From positions 682,001-746,000 of the forward strand of contig NZ_CP032134.1 of the NCBI RefSeq assembly GCF_002165375.2: DNA of 64,000 nucleotides, read 5' to 3'. The notes beneath the pieces were generated by a model. It did no database searches. It worked only from the letters and a program-made list of their open reading frames with translations, and was not told the origin of the DNA. The position numbers and the translations under genes are program-made. How positions within the stretch are numbered: the stretch's first letter is position 1; each line of letters starts with the position of its first letter. Shown here piece after piece: positions 56,866 to 64,000 of this stretch. This stretch comes from Acinetobacter chinensis. GTDB lineage: Bacteria; Pseudomonadota; Gammaproteobacteria; Pseudomonadales; Moraxellaceae.

Positions 56866-58509
56866 ATGTATTTATATACTGATTTTGACCAGCAACTGGT
56901 TAATGAACGTGTTGCACAATTCCGTGATCAGACGGAACGTTATTTAGCGGGTAAACTCACTGAAGATGAGTATCGCCCATTACGCCTGCAAAATGGATTA
57001 TATGTACAGCGTTATGCGCCAATGTTGCGTATCGCTGTGCCTTACGGTCTGATGAACTCAAATCAGCTGCGTAAAGTGGCTGAACTGGCTCTTGAATATG
57101 ACCGTGGTTATGCACATGTATCCACACGTCAGAATATTCAGTTCAACTGGCCTGCGCTTGAAAATGTACCTGATATGCTGCAGGAGCTTGCAACGGTTCA
57201 GATGCATGCCATTCAGACTTCAGGTAACTGTATCCGTAACACGACAACAGACCAGTATGCAGGTGTGGTTGCAGGTGAAATTGCTGACCCACGTCCAACC
57301 TGTGAATTGATCCGTCAGTGGTCAACGTTCCATCCTGAATTTGCATTCTTGCCACGTAAGTTCAAAATTGCAGTTTCTGCGCTTGAAGAAGTGGATCGTG
57401 CGGCGACTTCATTCCATGATATCGGTGTGTATCTGACACGTAATGAAGCGGGTGAACTCGGTTATAAAATCAAAGTCGGTGGCGGTTTAGGTCGTACCCC
57501 AATTATTGGTTCCATGATCCGTGAATGGTTACCACGTGAAGAATTGATTGCTTATCTTGAAGCAGTTCTTCGTGTGTATAACCTGCATGGTCGCCGTGAT
57601 AACAAATATAAAGCACGTATCAAGATCCTGGTAAAAGCTTTAACTCCTGCAGTATTTGCTGAGAAAGTTGAAGCAGAATTTGCCGAAACCATCAAAACAT
57701 TAAAAGTTGATGCAGATACTTTGAAAAAAATGGATGAGAACTTCACGCCATTTAATTATCAGAACTATGCAGATGAAAACTTTGATGCTTTGTTTGCAGA
57801 GCATCCAAAATTCAAACAATGGTTCAATATCAATACCAATGCACATAAAGTTGCAGGCTATCGTATCGTGACGATTTCACTGAAACGTGCAGGTGTTGCA
57901 CCGGGTGATATGACCACCGAAGAAATGAATCTGATAGCTGATCTTGCAGACAAATATACTTTCGGTGAACTTCGTACCACGCACGAACAGAATATTTCAC
58001 TGGTCGATGTACCACAGAAAGATCTGTTTGAACTGTGGCAGACGCTTGATCAGAACAACCTTGCCCGTGCGCACATCGGTTTTATTACCGATATTATCTG
58101 CTGCCCTGGCGGTGATTTCTGTTCACTGGCAAATGCGAAATCCATTCCAGTTTCAGAAGCGATTTCACGCCGTTTTGATGACCTGGATACTGTGTATAAC
58201 CTGGGACATATTGACCTGAATATTTCAGGTTGTATGAATGCCTGTGGTCATCACCATGTGGGTAACATCGGTATTTTAGGTGTGGACAAAAAAGGTGCTG
58301 AATTCTACCAGATCACTTTGGGTGGAAATGCAGACCACGACGCTTCAATCGGTGACATCTTAGGACCATCATTCGCAGCTGAAGTTGTACCTGATATTGT
58401 GGATGAAATTTTAAATACTTATCTTGATCTTCGTAACGAAGGTGAAGAATTTATCGAAACTTATCGTCGTGTCGGCATCCAGCCATTTAAGGAGCGAGCA
58501 TATGCTTAA
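56866..58509 (+). CDS. cysI: Sulfite/nitrite reductase hemoprotein (CysI type)
   Basis: Six-electron reduction of sulfite to sulfide (or nitrite to ammonia) with siroheme and a [4Fe-4S] cluster. 547 residues. Ferredoxin-like domain start YGLMNSNQLRKVAELA, SGNCIRNTTTDQYAGV siroheme segment, GGGLGRTPIIG, then the cluster cysteines in CCPGGDFCSLANAKS and SGCMNACGHHHVG. Context with a DUF934 gene favours assimilatory sulfite reduction; no separate flavoprotein subunit is nearby. Last 8 nt overlap the next gene. Confidence 0.92.
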   Translation: MYLYTDFDQQLVNERVAQFRDQTERYLAGKLTEDEYRPLRLQNGLYVQRYAPMLRIAVPYGLMNSNQLRKVAELALEYDRGYAHVSTRQNIQFNWPALENVPDMLQELATVQMHAIQTSGNCIRNTTTDQYAGVVAGEIADPRPTCELIRQWSTFHPEFAFLPRKFKIAVSALEEVDRAATSFHDIGVYLTRNEAGELGYKIKVGGGLGRTPIIGSMIREWLPREELIAYLEAVLRVYNLHGRRDNKYKARIKILVKALTPAVFAEKVEAEFAETIKTLKVDADTLKKMDENFTPFNYQNYADENFDALFAEHPKFKQWFNINTNAHKVAGYRIVTISLKRAGVAPGDMTTEEMNLIADLADKYTFGELRTTHEQNISLVDVPQKDLFELWQTLDQNNLARAHIGFITDIICCPGGDFCSLANAKSIPVSEAISRRFDDLDTVYNLGHIDLNISGCMNACGHHHVGNIGILGVDKKGAEFYQITLGGNADHDASIGDILGPSFAAEVVPDIVDEILNTYLDLRNEGEEFIETYRRVGIQPFKERAYA

Positions 58510-58987
58510 TACAGCACTTCAAGTCCTTTCTAAAGATGGCACGATCACAGACAATACTTATCAGATCATTGCTGAAGATGGTGTATTGCCACAAGGTGAT
58601 GTGCTGTTGACTGTTGAGCAACTGGATCAGATTGGCAATGTTTCAGGTAAAAAAGCCTTATTCATCACTGTGGATGCTTCGCCGGAAGTGAATCAGTTTC
58701 CACTGGATCAGCTGGATGCAATTTTCATTGATTTTGCAGGCTTTAACGATGGTCGTGGTTATTCATTTGCTGCATTGTTACGCCGCCAGGGTTATCAGGG
58801 TGAGCTTCGTGCAACAGGTGATGTATTTAAAGACGTTTTAAATTATATGAAGCGTTCAGGTTTCGATACTTTCGTGATTAAAGAAGGTAAAGATATTGCT
58901 GAAGCTGCGGCAGGTTTGGGTGATTTTACTAACCCTTACCAGGCATCGACTGCTGTACCGAAAGCGCATTATCAGACAGGTGCATAA
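58502..58987 (+). CDS. DUF934 protein, sulfite reductase partner
   Basis: 161 residues from ATG 58502, with AAGGAGCGAG upstream and 8 nt inside the reductase gene; the longer open frame reads through the reductase in another phase. DUF934 signatures: LDAIFIDFAGFNDGRGYSFAALLRRQGYQGELRATGDVFKD and SGFDTFVIKEGKD. Proteins of this family lie next to cysI/cysH in many proteobacteria, but their biochemical role is not established. Cytoplasmic. Confidence 0.9.
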   Translation: MLNTALQVLSKDGTITDNTYQIIAEDGVLPQGDVLLTVEQLDQIGNVSGKKALFITVDASPEVNQFPLDQLDAIFIDFAGFNDGRGYSFAALLRRQGYQGELRATGDVFKDVLNYMKRSGFDTFVIKEGKDIAEAAAGLGDFTNPYQASTAVPKAHYQTGA

Positions 58988-59005
58988 TCCTGTCTGATTG
59001 TCGGG

Positions 59006-59031
59006 AGCCTGCATCATGCAGGCTTTTTTAT
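59006..59031 (+). terminator. Intrinsic terminator after the DUF934 gene
   Basis: AGCCTGCAT / ATGCAGGCT palindromic stem followed by T6. Confidence 0.9.
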
Positions 59032-59240
59032 TGTGTAAATGAATGGAAAATTAAAAATTATATCTGCATGTTTTATATTAACTTAATTTAATATGTTAAG
59101 GTATTTAGCGTTAAGTATCATTGATACAGATCAGTACTCATCTTTTTTCAGAAGTAAAATATCTGTCAGGGAAATGAACAGAATCATTTCCCTGGGTGGT
59201 AGGGTATTCAGACTTTTTATTCAGAAGTGACATTGTTTTT

Positions 59241-60227
59241 ATGCAAAATTCTATTCGTGTAGGTATTGCCGGTTACGGCAACCTTGGGCGTGGTGTTGAA
59301 ACTGCGATTCAGAAAAATCAGGATTTACAGCTTGTTGGTATTTTCAGCCGACGTGATCCTGCAACAGTTTCTCCATGTTTTGCGACCACTCAGGTTTTTC
59401 ACATGGACAGTCTGAGTGATTTTCAGGATAAAATTGATGTATTAATTTTATGTGGTGGCTCGAAAGATGATTTGCCACAGCAGGGTCCACGGTTGGCTGC
59501 TCAGTTCAATACCGTGGACAGTTTTGATACTCATGCACGTATTCCTGAATATTTTGCTGCGGTGGATGCACCTGCATTAGCAAATAAGAAAACAGCGATG
59601 ATTTCGATTGGCTGGGATCCAGGCATGTTCTCAATTAACCGTTTATTCGGTGAAGCATTATTACCGGATGGTGAAACATATACCTTCTGGGGTAAAGGTT
59701 TAAGCCAGGGGCATTCAGACGCAATCCGCCGTGTGGATGGCGTGAAAGCAGGTGTGCAATATACCATCCCATCAACGGATGCGATTGAAAAAGTTCGCAG
59801 TGGCGCACGTCCTGTTTTAACGACCAAAGAAAAACATCAGCGTGAATGTTATGTGGTTCTTGCAGAGGGTGCAGATGCAAAAGCGGTTGAGCAGGCGATC
59901 GTGACCATGCCTGACTATTTTGCTGACTATAACACCACTGTAAATTTCATTGATGAAGCGACTTTGAAGCAAGATCACCAGAAGATGCCACATGGTGGCT
60001 TTGTGATCCGCAGTGGAAACACCAGCGATGAACAGAATCAGGTTGTTGAGTTTTCATTAAAACTCGACAGTAATCCTGAATTTACAGCGAGCGTACTGGT
60101 TGCCTATGCACGTGCATGTTATCGCTTAAATCAGATGCAGCAGTACGGTGCGAAAACTGCATTTGATGTTGCACCAGGTTTACTCTCAATGAAAACTCCT
60201 GAGCAACTTCGTAAAGAGTTACTCTAA
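59241..60227 (+). CDS. ddh: meso-Diaminopimelate D-dehydrogenase
   Basis: NADPH-dependent one-step conversion between tetrahydrodipicolinate and meso-DAP. 328 residues from ATG 59241; the open frame extends upstream without homology. VGIAGYGNLGRGVE is the Rossmann loop, followed by LVGIFSRRDP, FNTVDSFDTHARIPEY, SIGWDPGMFSINR, FWGKGLSQGHSDAIRRVDGVK and FIDEATLKQDHQKMPHGG, closely matching the Corynebacterium enzyme as I recall it. It would give a bypass of the succinylase DAP branch. Single gene with terminator. Confidence 0.93.
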   Translation: MQNSIRVGIAGYGNLGRGVETAIQKNQDLQLVGIFSRRDPATVSPCFATTQVFHMDSLSDFQDKIDVLILCGGSKDDLPQQGPRLAAQFNTVDSFDTHARIPEYFAAVDAPALANKKTAMISIGWDPGMFSINRLFGEALLPDGETYTFWGKGLSQGHSDAIRRVDGVKAGVQYTIPSTDAIEKVRSGARPVLTTKEKHQRECYVVLAEGADAKAVEQAIVTMPDYFADYNTTVNFIDEATLKQDHQKMPHGGFVIRSGNTSDEQNQVVEFSLKLDSNPEFTASVLVAYARACYRLNQMQQYGAKTAFDVAPGLLSMKTPEQLRKELL

Positions 60228-60249
60228 GACCTCTCAGTCTGTTGAGCAA

Positions 60250-60277
60250 AAAGGTGAATCATTGATTCGCCTTTTTT
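60250..60277 (+). terminator. Intrinsic terminator after ddh
   Basis: AAGGTGAATC / GATTCGCCTT stem with ATT loop and T run. Confidence 0.88.
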
Positions 60278-60371
60278 TATCACTGTAAATTGGTGTCTGA
60301 AGATGATTGAGATACAGGGCATGCTAGTGGTTTAAAGGCACTTGAGCTAAAATCCGCCCATGATTGGATAA

Positions 60372-60737
60372 ATGAAAATAACCATGTCTTTATTGCTTGC
60401 AAAAATAAATCCAGGTGTGATCTGGCTGTTGATCGCAATTGCCACAGATGTACTTTCAACGTTTTATTCTGCCAAAGGTAATGGTTTGGTCAATAAAGCA
60501 GATCAGGGAGTTGCCCTGATTCTGTATATTATTTCTTTTGCCTGTGCCGCCTATGCACTCAAGTTTATGCAGGCGGGTATTTTATATGTGCTTTGGTCTG
60601 GTATCGGTGTGATTGCAACGGCATTGCTGGCAAAAGCATTTTTAGGGCAGCATATTGACCTGGCAGGGTGGCTCGGCATTGCCTTTATTACGGTTGGCTT
60701 GACCATTATTGCGCAGTTCTCAAATATTGATGTTTAA
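60372..60737 (+). CDS. SMR-family small multidrug transporter, Asp variant
   Basis: 121 residues, four transmembrane helices, inner membrane; SMR proteins work as dual-topology dimers coupled to protons. The family Trp is kept in YVLWSGIGVIATALLAKAFLGQHIDLAGWLGI. The key membrane acid (Glu14 of EmrE) aligns with Asp26 in WLLIAIATDVLSTF, so the usual Glu is replaced by Asp. That changes proton affinity in EmrE, so substrate or coupling may differ. ATG 60384 is an alternative start. Confidence 0.85.
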   Translation: MKITMSLLLAKINPGVIWLLIAIATDVLSTFYSAKGNGLVNKADQGVALILYIISFACAAYALKFMQAGILYVLWSGIGVIATALLAKAFLGQHIDLAGWLGIAFITVGLTIIAQFSNIDV

Positions 60738-60770
60738 AGGGTATTAAAAATCAATGTTTTGCTTAAGTCT

Positions 60771-61391
60771 TTAAGAAAAAGGTGTTGCTAAAAATTTATA
60801 AAAGAAAGCGCTTCCTAAACCAGGTTCCAGCAATAAAGGAAATAAGAAACCATAAACAGCACCTGCGATGTGAGCACGATGGTCAATCAGTGGGGAATGC
60901 CCAGAGCGAATGGCATACATGCTGTAGCACAGGTAAATTGTGCCAAAGAGTATTGCAGGGATGGGAATAAAATAGATATAAATCATTCCCCATGGATTAA
61001 ATAAAATCGAGCTGAACAGTACTGCATTTACAGCACCAGAAGCACCTAAACTTCGGTAAGAATTCAGATGCCGGTTCTGTAAATAACTGGGAATCGCAGC
61101 AATAATAACGGCACTGCAGTAAAACAGGACGAAGCCCATTCCATTTAAATAGTCACGGAAAAACCATTCAATACTGCGCCCAAAGAAATACAGGGTGAAC
61201 ATATTGAAAAACAGATGGATTCCATCATTGTGGATAAAACCATGCGTCAGAAAGCGATCATATTGCCCATGTTTAATCGCTGAAATATTGAAAATCAAAC
61301 GATTCATAATGTTCCGATGCTGCCACGCTGCCAGCGATGTTAGAATCGTGATGATAATGATCAGAATGGTATGAGGTATGCCTGGAATCAT
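60771..61391 (-). CDS. Rhomboid-family intramembrane serine protease
   Basis: 206 residues with about six transmembrane helices. Catalytic Ser in the GASG motif (YRSLGASGAVNAVLFSS), His in DHRAHIAGAVYGF, and the HLFFNMFTLYFFG helix giving the oxyanion Asn region. Cleaves transmembrane substrates in the inner membrane; substrate unknown. Stands alone, convergent with the SMR gene. Confidence 0.9.
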   Translation of the reverse strand: MIPGIPHTILIIIITILTSLAAWQHRNIMNRLIFNISAIKHGQYDRFLTHGFIHNDGIHLFFNMFTLYFFGRSIEWFFRDYLNGMGFVLFYCSAVIIAAIPSYLQNRHLNSYRSLGASGAVNAVLFSSILFNPWGMIYIYFIPIPAILFGTIYLCYSMYAIRSGHSPLIDHRAHIAGAVYGFLFPLLLEPGLGSAFFYKFLATPFS

Positions 61392-61470
61392 TTCTTATCA
61401 ATCGTATTTTTAATGAGTGCAATATAACCTGAATTGATTCAACAGGCTATATTGCATTTTTGGTATTCTG

Positions 61471-61911
61471 CTATTCAGTTTCAAGCTGACAGTTCACCAT
61501 CCATCGTATCCCGAACTGATCGGTAAATGCACCATACAGCGCACCCCAGAAAGTATTTTCCAAAGCCATTTCCACCTGACCATTTTCAGACAGAGCATCA
61601 AACAGGCGTCGTGCTTCAGCCTGCTCATCTGCATCCAGATTGATGGAAATATAGTGGTTGGTACCTTTACTGAAAGGCGCACTCTGCGGGGCGCAGAACT
61701 GTTCAGTGGTATCCGAACCCATCAAAACGGTAAATGGATTAATTGGCAAAGAAACATGCAGGATATAATTTTTTTCTTTCTCTGAAATCTGTGCATCGGG
61801 TAATTCTGAATAGCGTTTAATAAAAGAAAACTCTCCACCAAAAACTGATCTGTAAAAGTTAAAGGCAGCTTCGGTTTCACCCTGAAAATTAAGATAGTGA
61901 TTCGGTTGCAT
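61471..61911 (-). CDS. VOC-fold protein (PhnB-like)
   Basis: 146 residues. NHYLNFQGETEAAFNFYRSVFGGEFSFIKRY and C-terminal FWGALYGAFTDQFGIRWMVN are typical of the PhnB / 3-demethylubiquinone methyltransferase-like branch of the glyoxalase-dioxygenase superfamily. Usually annotated as VOC family protein; real activity unknown. Single gene. Confidence 0.88.
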   Translation of the reverse strand: MQPNHYLNFQGETEAAFNFYRSVFGGEFSFIKRYSELPDAQISEKEKNYILHVSLPINPFTVLMGSDTTEQFCAPQSAPFSKGTNHYISINLDADEQAEARRLFDALSENGQVEMALENTFWGALYGAFTDQFGIRWMVNCQLETE

Positions 61912-61996
61912 GACAGCAGTCCATTTTTATTTTGAATATTTAATTTAGCAGTGTATTGCTTAATTTTTGCTGAAAAATTTGTAATGAACCGTGATA

Positions 61997-62023
61997 AAAA
62001 ATCCCTCAAAGCTGAGGGATTTT
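61997..62023 (-). terminator. Intrinsic terminator after the thiolase gene
   Basis: 11-bp stem AAAATCCCTCA / TGAGGGATTTT with loop AAGC. Confidence 0.92.
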
Positions 62024-62064
62024 AAATTTACATTTTTTGAAATGTAAGGGGAATGCTTTAGATT

Positions 62065-63240
62065 TTAAAGAATTTCAATGGCAACCGCAGTTGCTTCACC
62101 GCCACCAATACACAGAGCTGCAATACCTTTCTTACCGCCTGTACGTTTTAAAGCGTGGATTAAAGTCAGGATAATACGCGAACCTGTAGAACCAACAGGA
62201 TGACCCAGTGCACATGCACCACCATTGATATTGACTTTTTCAGCATCCAGTTTGAAATCATCAATTGGGCACATCGTCACCATGGCAAATGCTTCATTGA
62301 TTTCCCATAGATCAACGTCCTGAGCATCCCAACCGGTTTTGTTCAGGACTTTCTGGATTGCGCCAACAGGAGCAATGGTAAATTCAGACGGGTGCTGTGA
62401 GTTAGATGCATAAGTCACAATTTTTGCCAATGGTTTTAAGCCTTTTTGTGCCGCAAGTTCAGCAGAAGCCAGTACTAAAGCAGATGCACCATCTGAAATT
62501 GAGCTGGCATTGGCAGCTGTAATCGTACCGTCTTTGGCAAATGCAGGGCGTAGCGTTGGAATTTTTTCGATGTTGGCATTGAACGGCTGTTCGTCTTTAT
62601 CAACAATCACATCGCCTTTACGACCTGAAACAGTGACAGGGACGATTTCATCTGCAAAATAACCTTCAGTGATGGCTTTTTGCGCACGTTTCAGTGAACG
62701 GATTGCAAACTCATCCATCTGTTCACGGGTGTAGTTACGGGTATTTGCCATATCCTGAGCAAATGATCCCATCAGGCGACCTGTTTCTGCATCTTCCAGG
62801 CCATCAAAGAACATATGATCTTTGACTTCGCCATGACCCATACGGTAGCCACCACGTGCTTTTGGTAACAGATACGGTGCATTGGTCATGGATTCCATAC
62901 CGCCTGCAACAATCACCTGAGCTGAACCTGCTTTAATGGCATCGGCAGCCTGCATGACCGCTTTCATGCCTGAACCACACAGTTTGTTGATGGTGACAGC
63001 ACCGGTGGAATCAGGTAAGCCAGCCTGACGCATTGCCTGGCGGGCTGGACCCTGTTTCAGGCCTGCCGGCAGTACGCAACCCATAATGACTTCTTCAACA
63101 TCTGTAGCCTGTAGACCCGCACGGGCAATCGCTTCCTTAATAGTGACAGCACCCAGTTCTGGTGCAGTGACAGTTGCCAGGCTTCCCTGGAAACCACCCA
63201 TAGCGGTACGTGCGCCGTTTACAATTACGATGTCAGTCAT
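62065..63240 (-). CDS. Acetyl-CoA C-acetyltransferase (thiolase)
   Basis: 391 residues from ATG 63240, which has GGAG 7 nt upstream; the ATG at 63252 lies inside that site. Active Cys in NKLCGSGMKAVMQAA near 88, His in GGACALGHPVGSTGSRI and final Cys in AALCIGGGEATAVAIE. Closest by look to AtoB/PhaA biosynthetic-type thiolases; could serve acetoacetyl-CoA or longer 3-ketoacyl-CoA. No partner gene beside it. Confidence 0.92.
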   Translation of the reverse strand: MTDIVIVNGARTAMGGFQGSLATVTAPELGAVTIKEAIARAGLQATDVEEVIMGCVLPAGLKQGPARQAMRQAGLPDSTGAVTINKLCGSGMKAVMQAADAIKAGSAQVIVAGGMESMTNAPYLLPKARGGYRMGHGEVKDHMFFDGLEDAETGRLMGSFAQDMANTRNYTREQMDEFAIRSLKRAQKAITEGYFADEIVPVTVSGRKGDVIVDKDEQPFNANIEKIPTLRPAFAKDGTITAANASSISDGASALVLASAELAAQKGLKPLAKIVTYASNSQHPSEFTIAPVGAIQKVLNKTGWDAQDVDLWEINEAFAMVTMCPIDDFKLDAEKVNINGGACALGHPVGSTGSRIILTLIHALKRTGGKKGIAALCIGGGEATAVAIEIL

Positions 63241-63345
63241 TGTTTTCTCCATATTGGATTTATCAGAATTCCGGATTTAAGCAGTATATTGAAATTTGCT
63301 CAGGAATAAAGCATCCCCAGTTCCAAACTGTAGACCGCTAAGTTC

Positions 63346-63873
63346 TCAACAGCTCGATGGTCGTTCCTGTCGGGTCAGCCCCATATCATTCAGAATCACC
63401 TTATAGTGATTCTGTGATCCCACACTGGAGCAATAGGTAAATGTTCCATTACTTCCGATTGGTAAACCATTGGGTTTTCTGAATGTCAGATATGCAACAG
63501 ACCCGGAACCCGCCCAGGTCAGGGTGCCATATTTGAGTCCGGTCTTTTCCGACTGGATGACTTTTTCACCGCTATCCACTGCACCATTTTTATTTCTGTC
63601 CAGGAACAGAATATAGCCTGTTGCCCATTGGTTCGCCTGACAACTGCTGCCATCAGCGCTGGAGCAAAGTACGGTATTTGTACGATGTGTAACAGATTGT
63701 GACTTTGCCAGCTGGATCACTGAATTAAGAATCTGGACATTTTTTTTAGCTTCCTGAGATGCCATCAGATTTTTGAATGAGGGAACGGCAAGGACAGCGA
63801 TAATCCCAATAACGGCAATGGTTACGATCAGTTCAAATAAAGTGAATCCATTTTTTCTCTTTAAAAACATCAT
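63346..63873 (-). CDS. GspH/FimT-family type IV pseudopilin
   Basis: 175 residues. Type III prepilin leader MMFLKRKNG cut before FTLFELIVTIAVIGIIAVLAVPSF, with Glu5 of the mature protein in place. A C-terminal beta domain with Cys residues (CQANQW, YCSSVGS, final SSC) resembles FimT/GspH minor pilins. Needs PilD-type peptidase elsewhere. Other minor pilin genes may lie beyond the window end, but none is visible here. Confidence 0.88.
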   Translation of the reverse strand: MMFLKRKNGFTLFELIVTIAVIGIIAVLAVPSFKNLMASQEAKKNVQILNSVIQLAKSQSVTHRTNTVLCSSADGSSCQANQWATGYILFLDRNKNGAVDSGEKVIQSEKTGLKYGTLTWAGSGSVAYLTFRKPNGLPIGSNGTFTYCSSVGSQNHYKVILNDMGLTRQERPSSC

Positions 63874-64000
63874 ATTCCCCTTGTTTTTTTTAATAATTTG
63901 TACAGAATGCTGTGCTAAGGTTCTGTTTAGTCGATTATTCTTGTCACTAAGATTTTATTACTCAAGTGTTCAGAAAGCTGTTAAAATGAAAGACAAGAGT
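63874..64000. other. Upstream region of the pseudopilin gene (window edge)
   Basis: 127 bp, AT-rich, with CCCCTTG (ribosome-binding site on the minus strand: AAGGGG) just before the gene. No further gene seen. Confidence 0.5.

Overview
This window is chromosomal DNA of an Acinetobacter-like gammaproteobacterium (Moraxellaceae). Support comes from the 16S/23S sequences, the rplM-rpsI-sspA-sspB and pdxA-rsmA-apaH clusters, the trpA-accD-folC-SPOR cluster, and the quinoprotein glucose dehydrogenase next to an OprB porin. I cannot name the species. I see no phage, transposase, integrase or CRISPR array, so most of the window is core genome with a few less-studied signalling islands.

Layout. 1-5.4 kb: an AraC-type regulator, then a tightly coupled trpA-accD-folC-SPOR cluster. 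5.4-7.5 kb (minus): a lipoprotein phosphatase with an MBL-fold hydrolase, and a 1-Cys peroxiredoxin. 7.9-13.7 kb: secA, a small exported protein, argJ and nadA. 13.8-14.3 kb: four tRNAs (Pro, Arg, His, Pro) behind a clear sigma70 promoter. 14.4-16.6 kb (minus): a three-gene yfiR-yfiN-yfiB-type cyclic-di-GMP module. 16.9-22.5 kb: a complete rrn operon (16S, tRNA-Ile, tRNA-Ala, 23S, 5S, terminator). 22.5-24.9 kb (minus): a four-gene module of two roadblock/LC7 proteins, a Ras-like small GTPase and an unrecognised 320-residue protein. This is the best candidate here for a poorly described system. 25.3-28.2 kb (minus): rplM-rpsI-sspA-sspB plus a C-terminally anchored membrane protein. 28.7-31.3 kb: pdxA-rsmA-apaH. 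31.4-33.0 kb (minus): three tandem DUF2147 genes. 33.0-35.5 kb (minus): lrgB-lrgA and hflX. 35.7-46.6 kb: mixed single genes (acyltransferase, PLD-family lipoprotein, metallophosphoesterase, MFS and LysE transporters, TrhA/hemolysin III, methyltransferase, GNAT, HAD, a His/Met-rich membrane protein, Lrp regulator). 46.6-50.0 kb (minus): a fatty-acid beta-oxidation pair. 50.3-52.6 kb: an AraC regulator divergent from a CoA-transferase. 52.7-56.5 kb: OprB porin and membrane glucose dehydrogenase. 56.9-60.7 kb: sulfite reductase with a DUF934 partner, diaminopimelate dehydrogenase, and an SMR transporter with a changed key acidic residue. 60.8-63.9 kb (minus): rhomboid protease, VOC-fold protein, thiolase and a FimT/GspH-type pseudopilin.

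Functionally the window joins housekeeping functions (translation, Sec export, NAD, arginine, tryptophan, folate, lipid and lysine/DAP metabolism) with two envelope or surface-behaviour signalling modules that flank the rrn operon: the cyclic-di-GMP tripartite system on its left and the GTPase/roadblock module on its right. Many start codons were moved inward from the longest open frame, on the basis of ribosome-binding sites, overlaps or homologous N-termini; this is stated for each gene.
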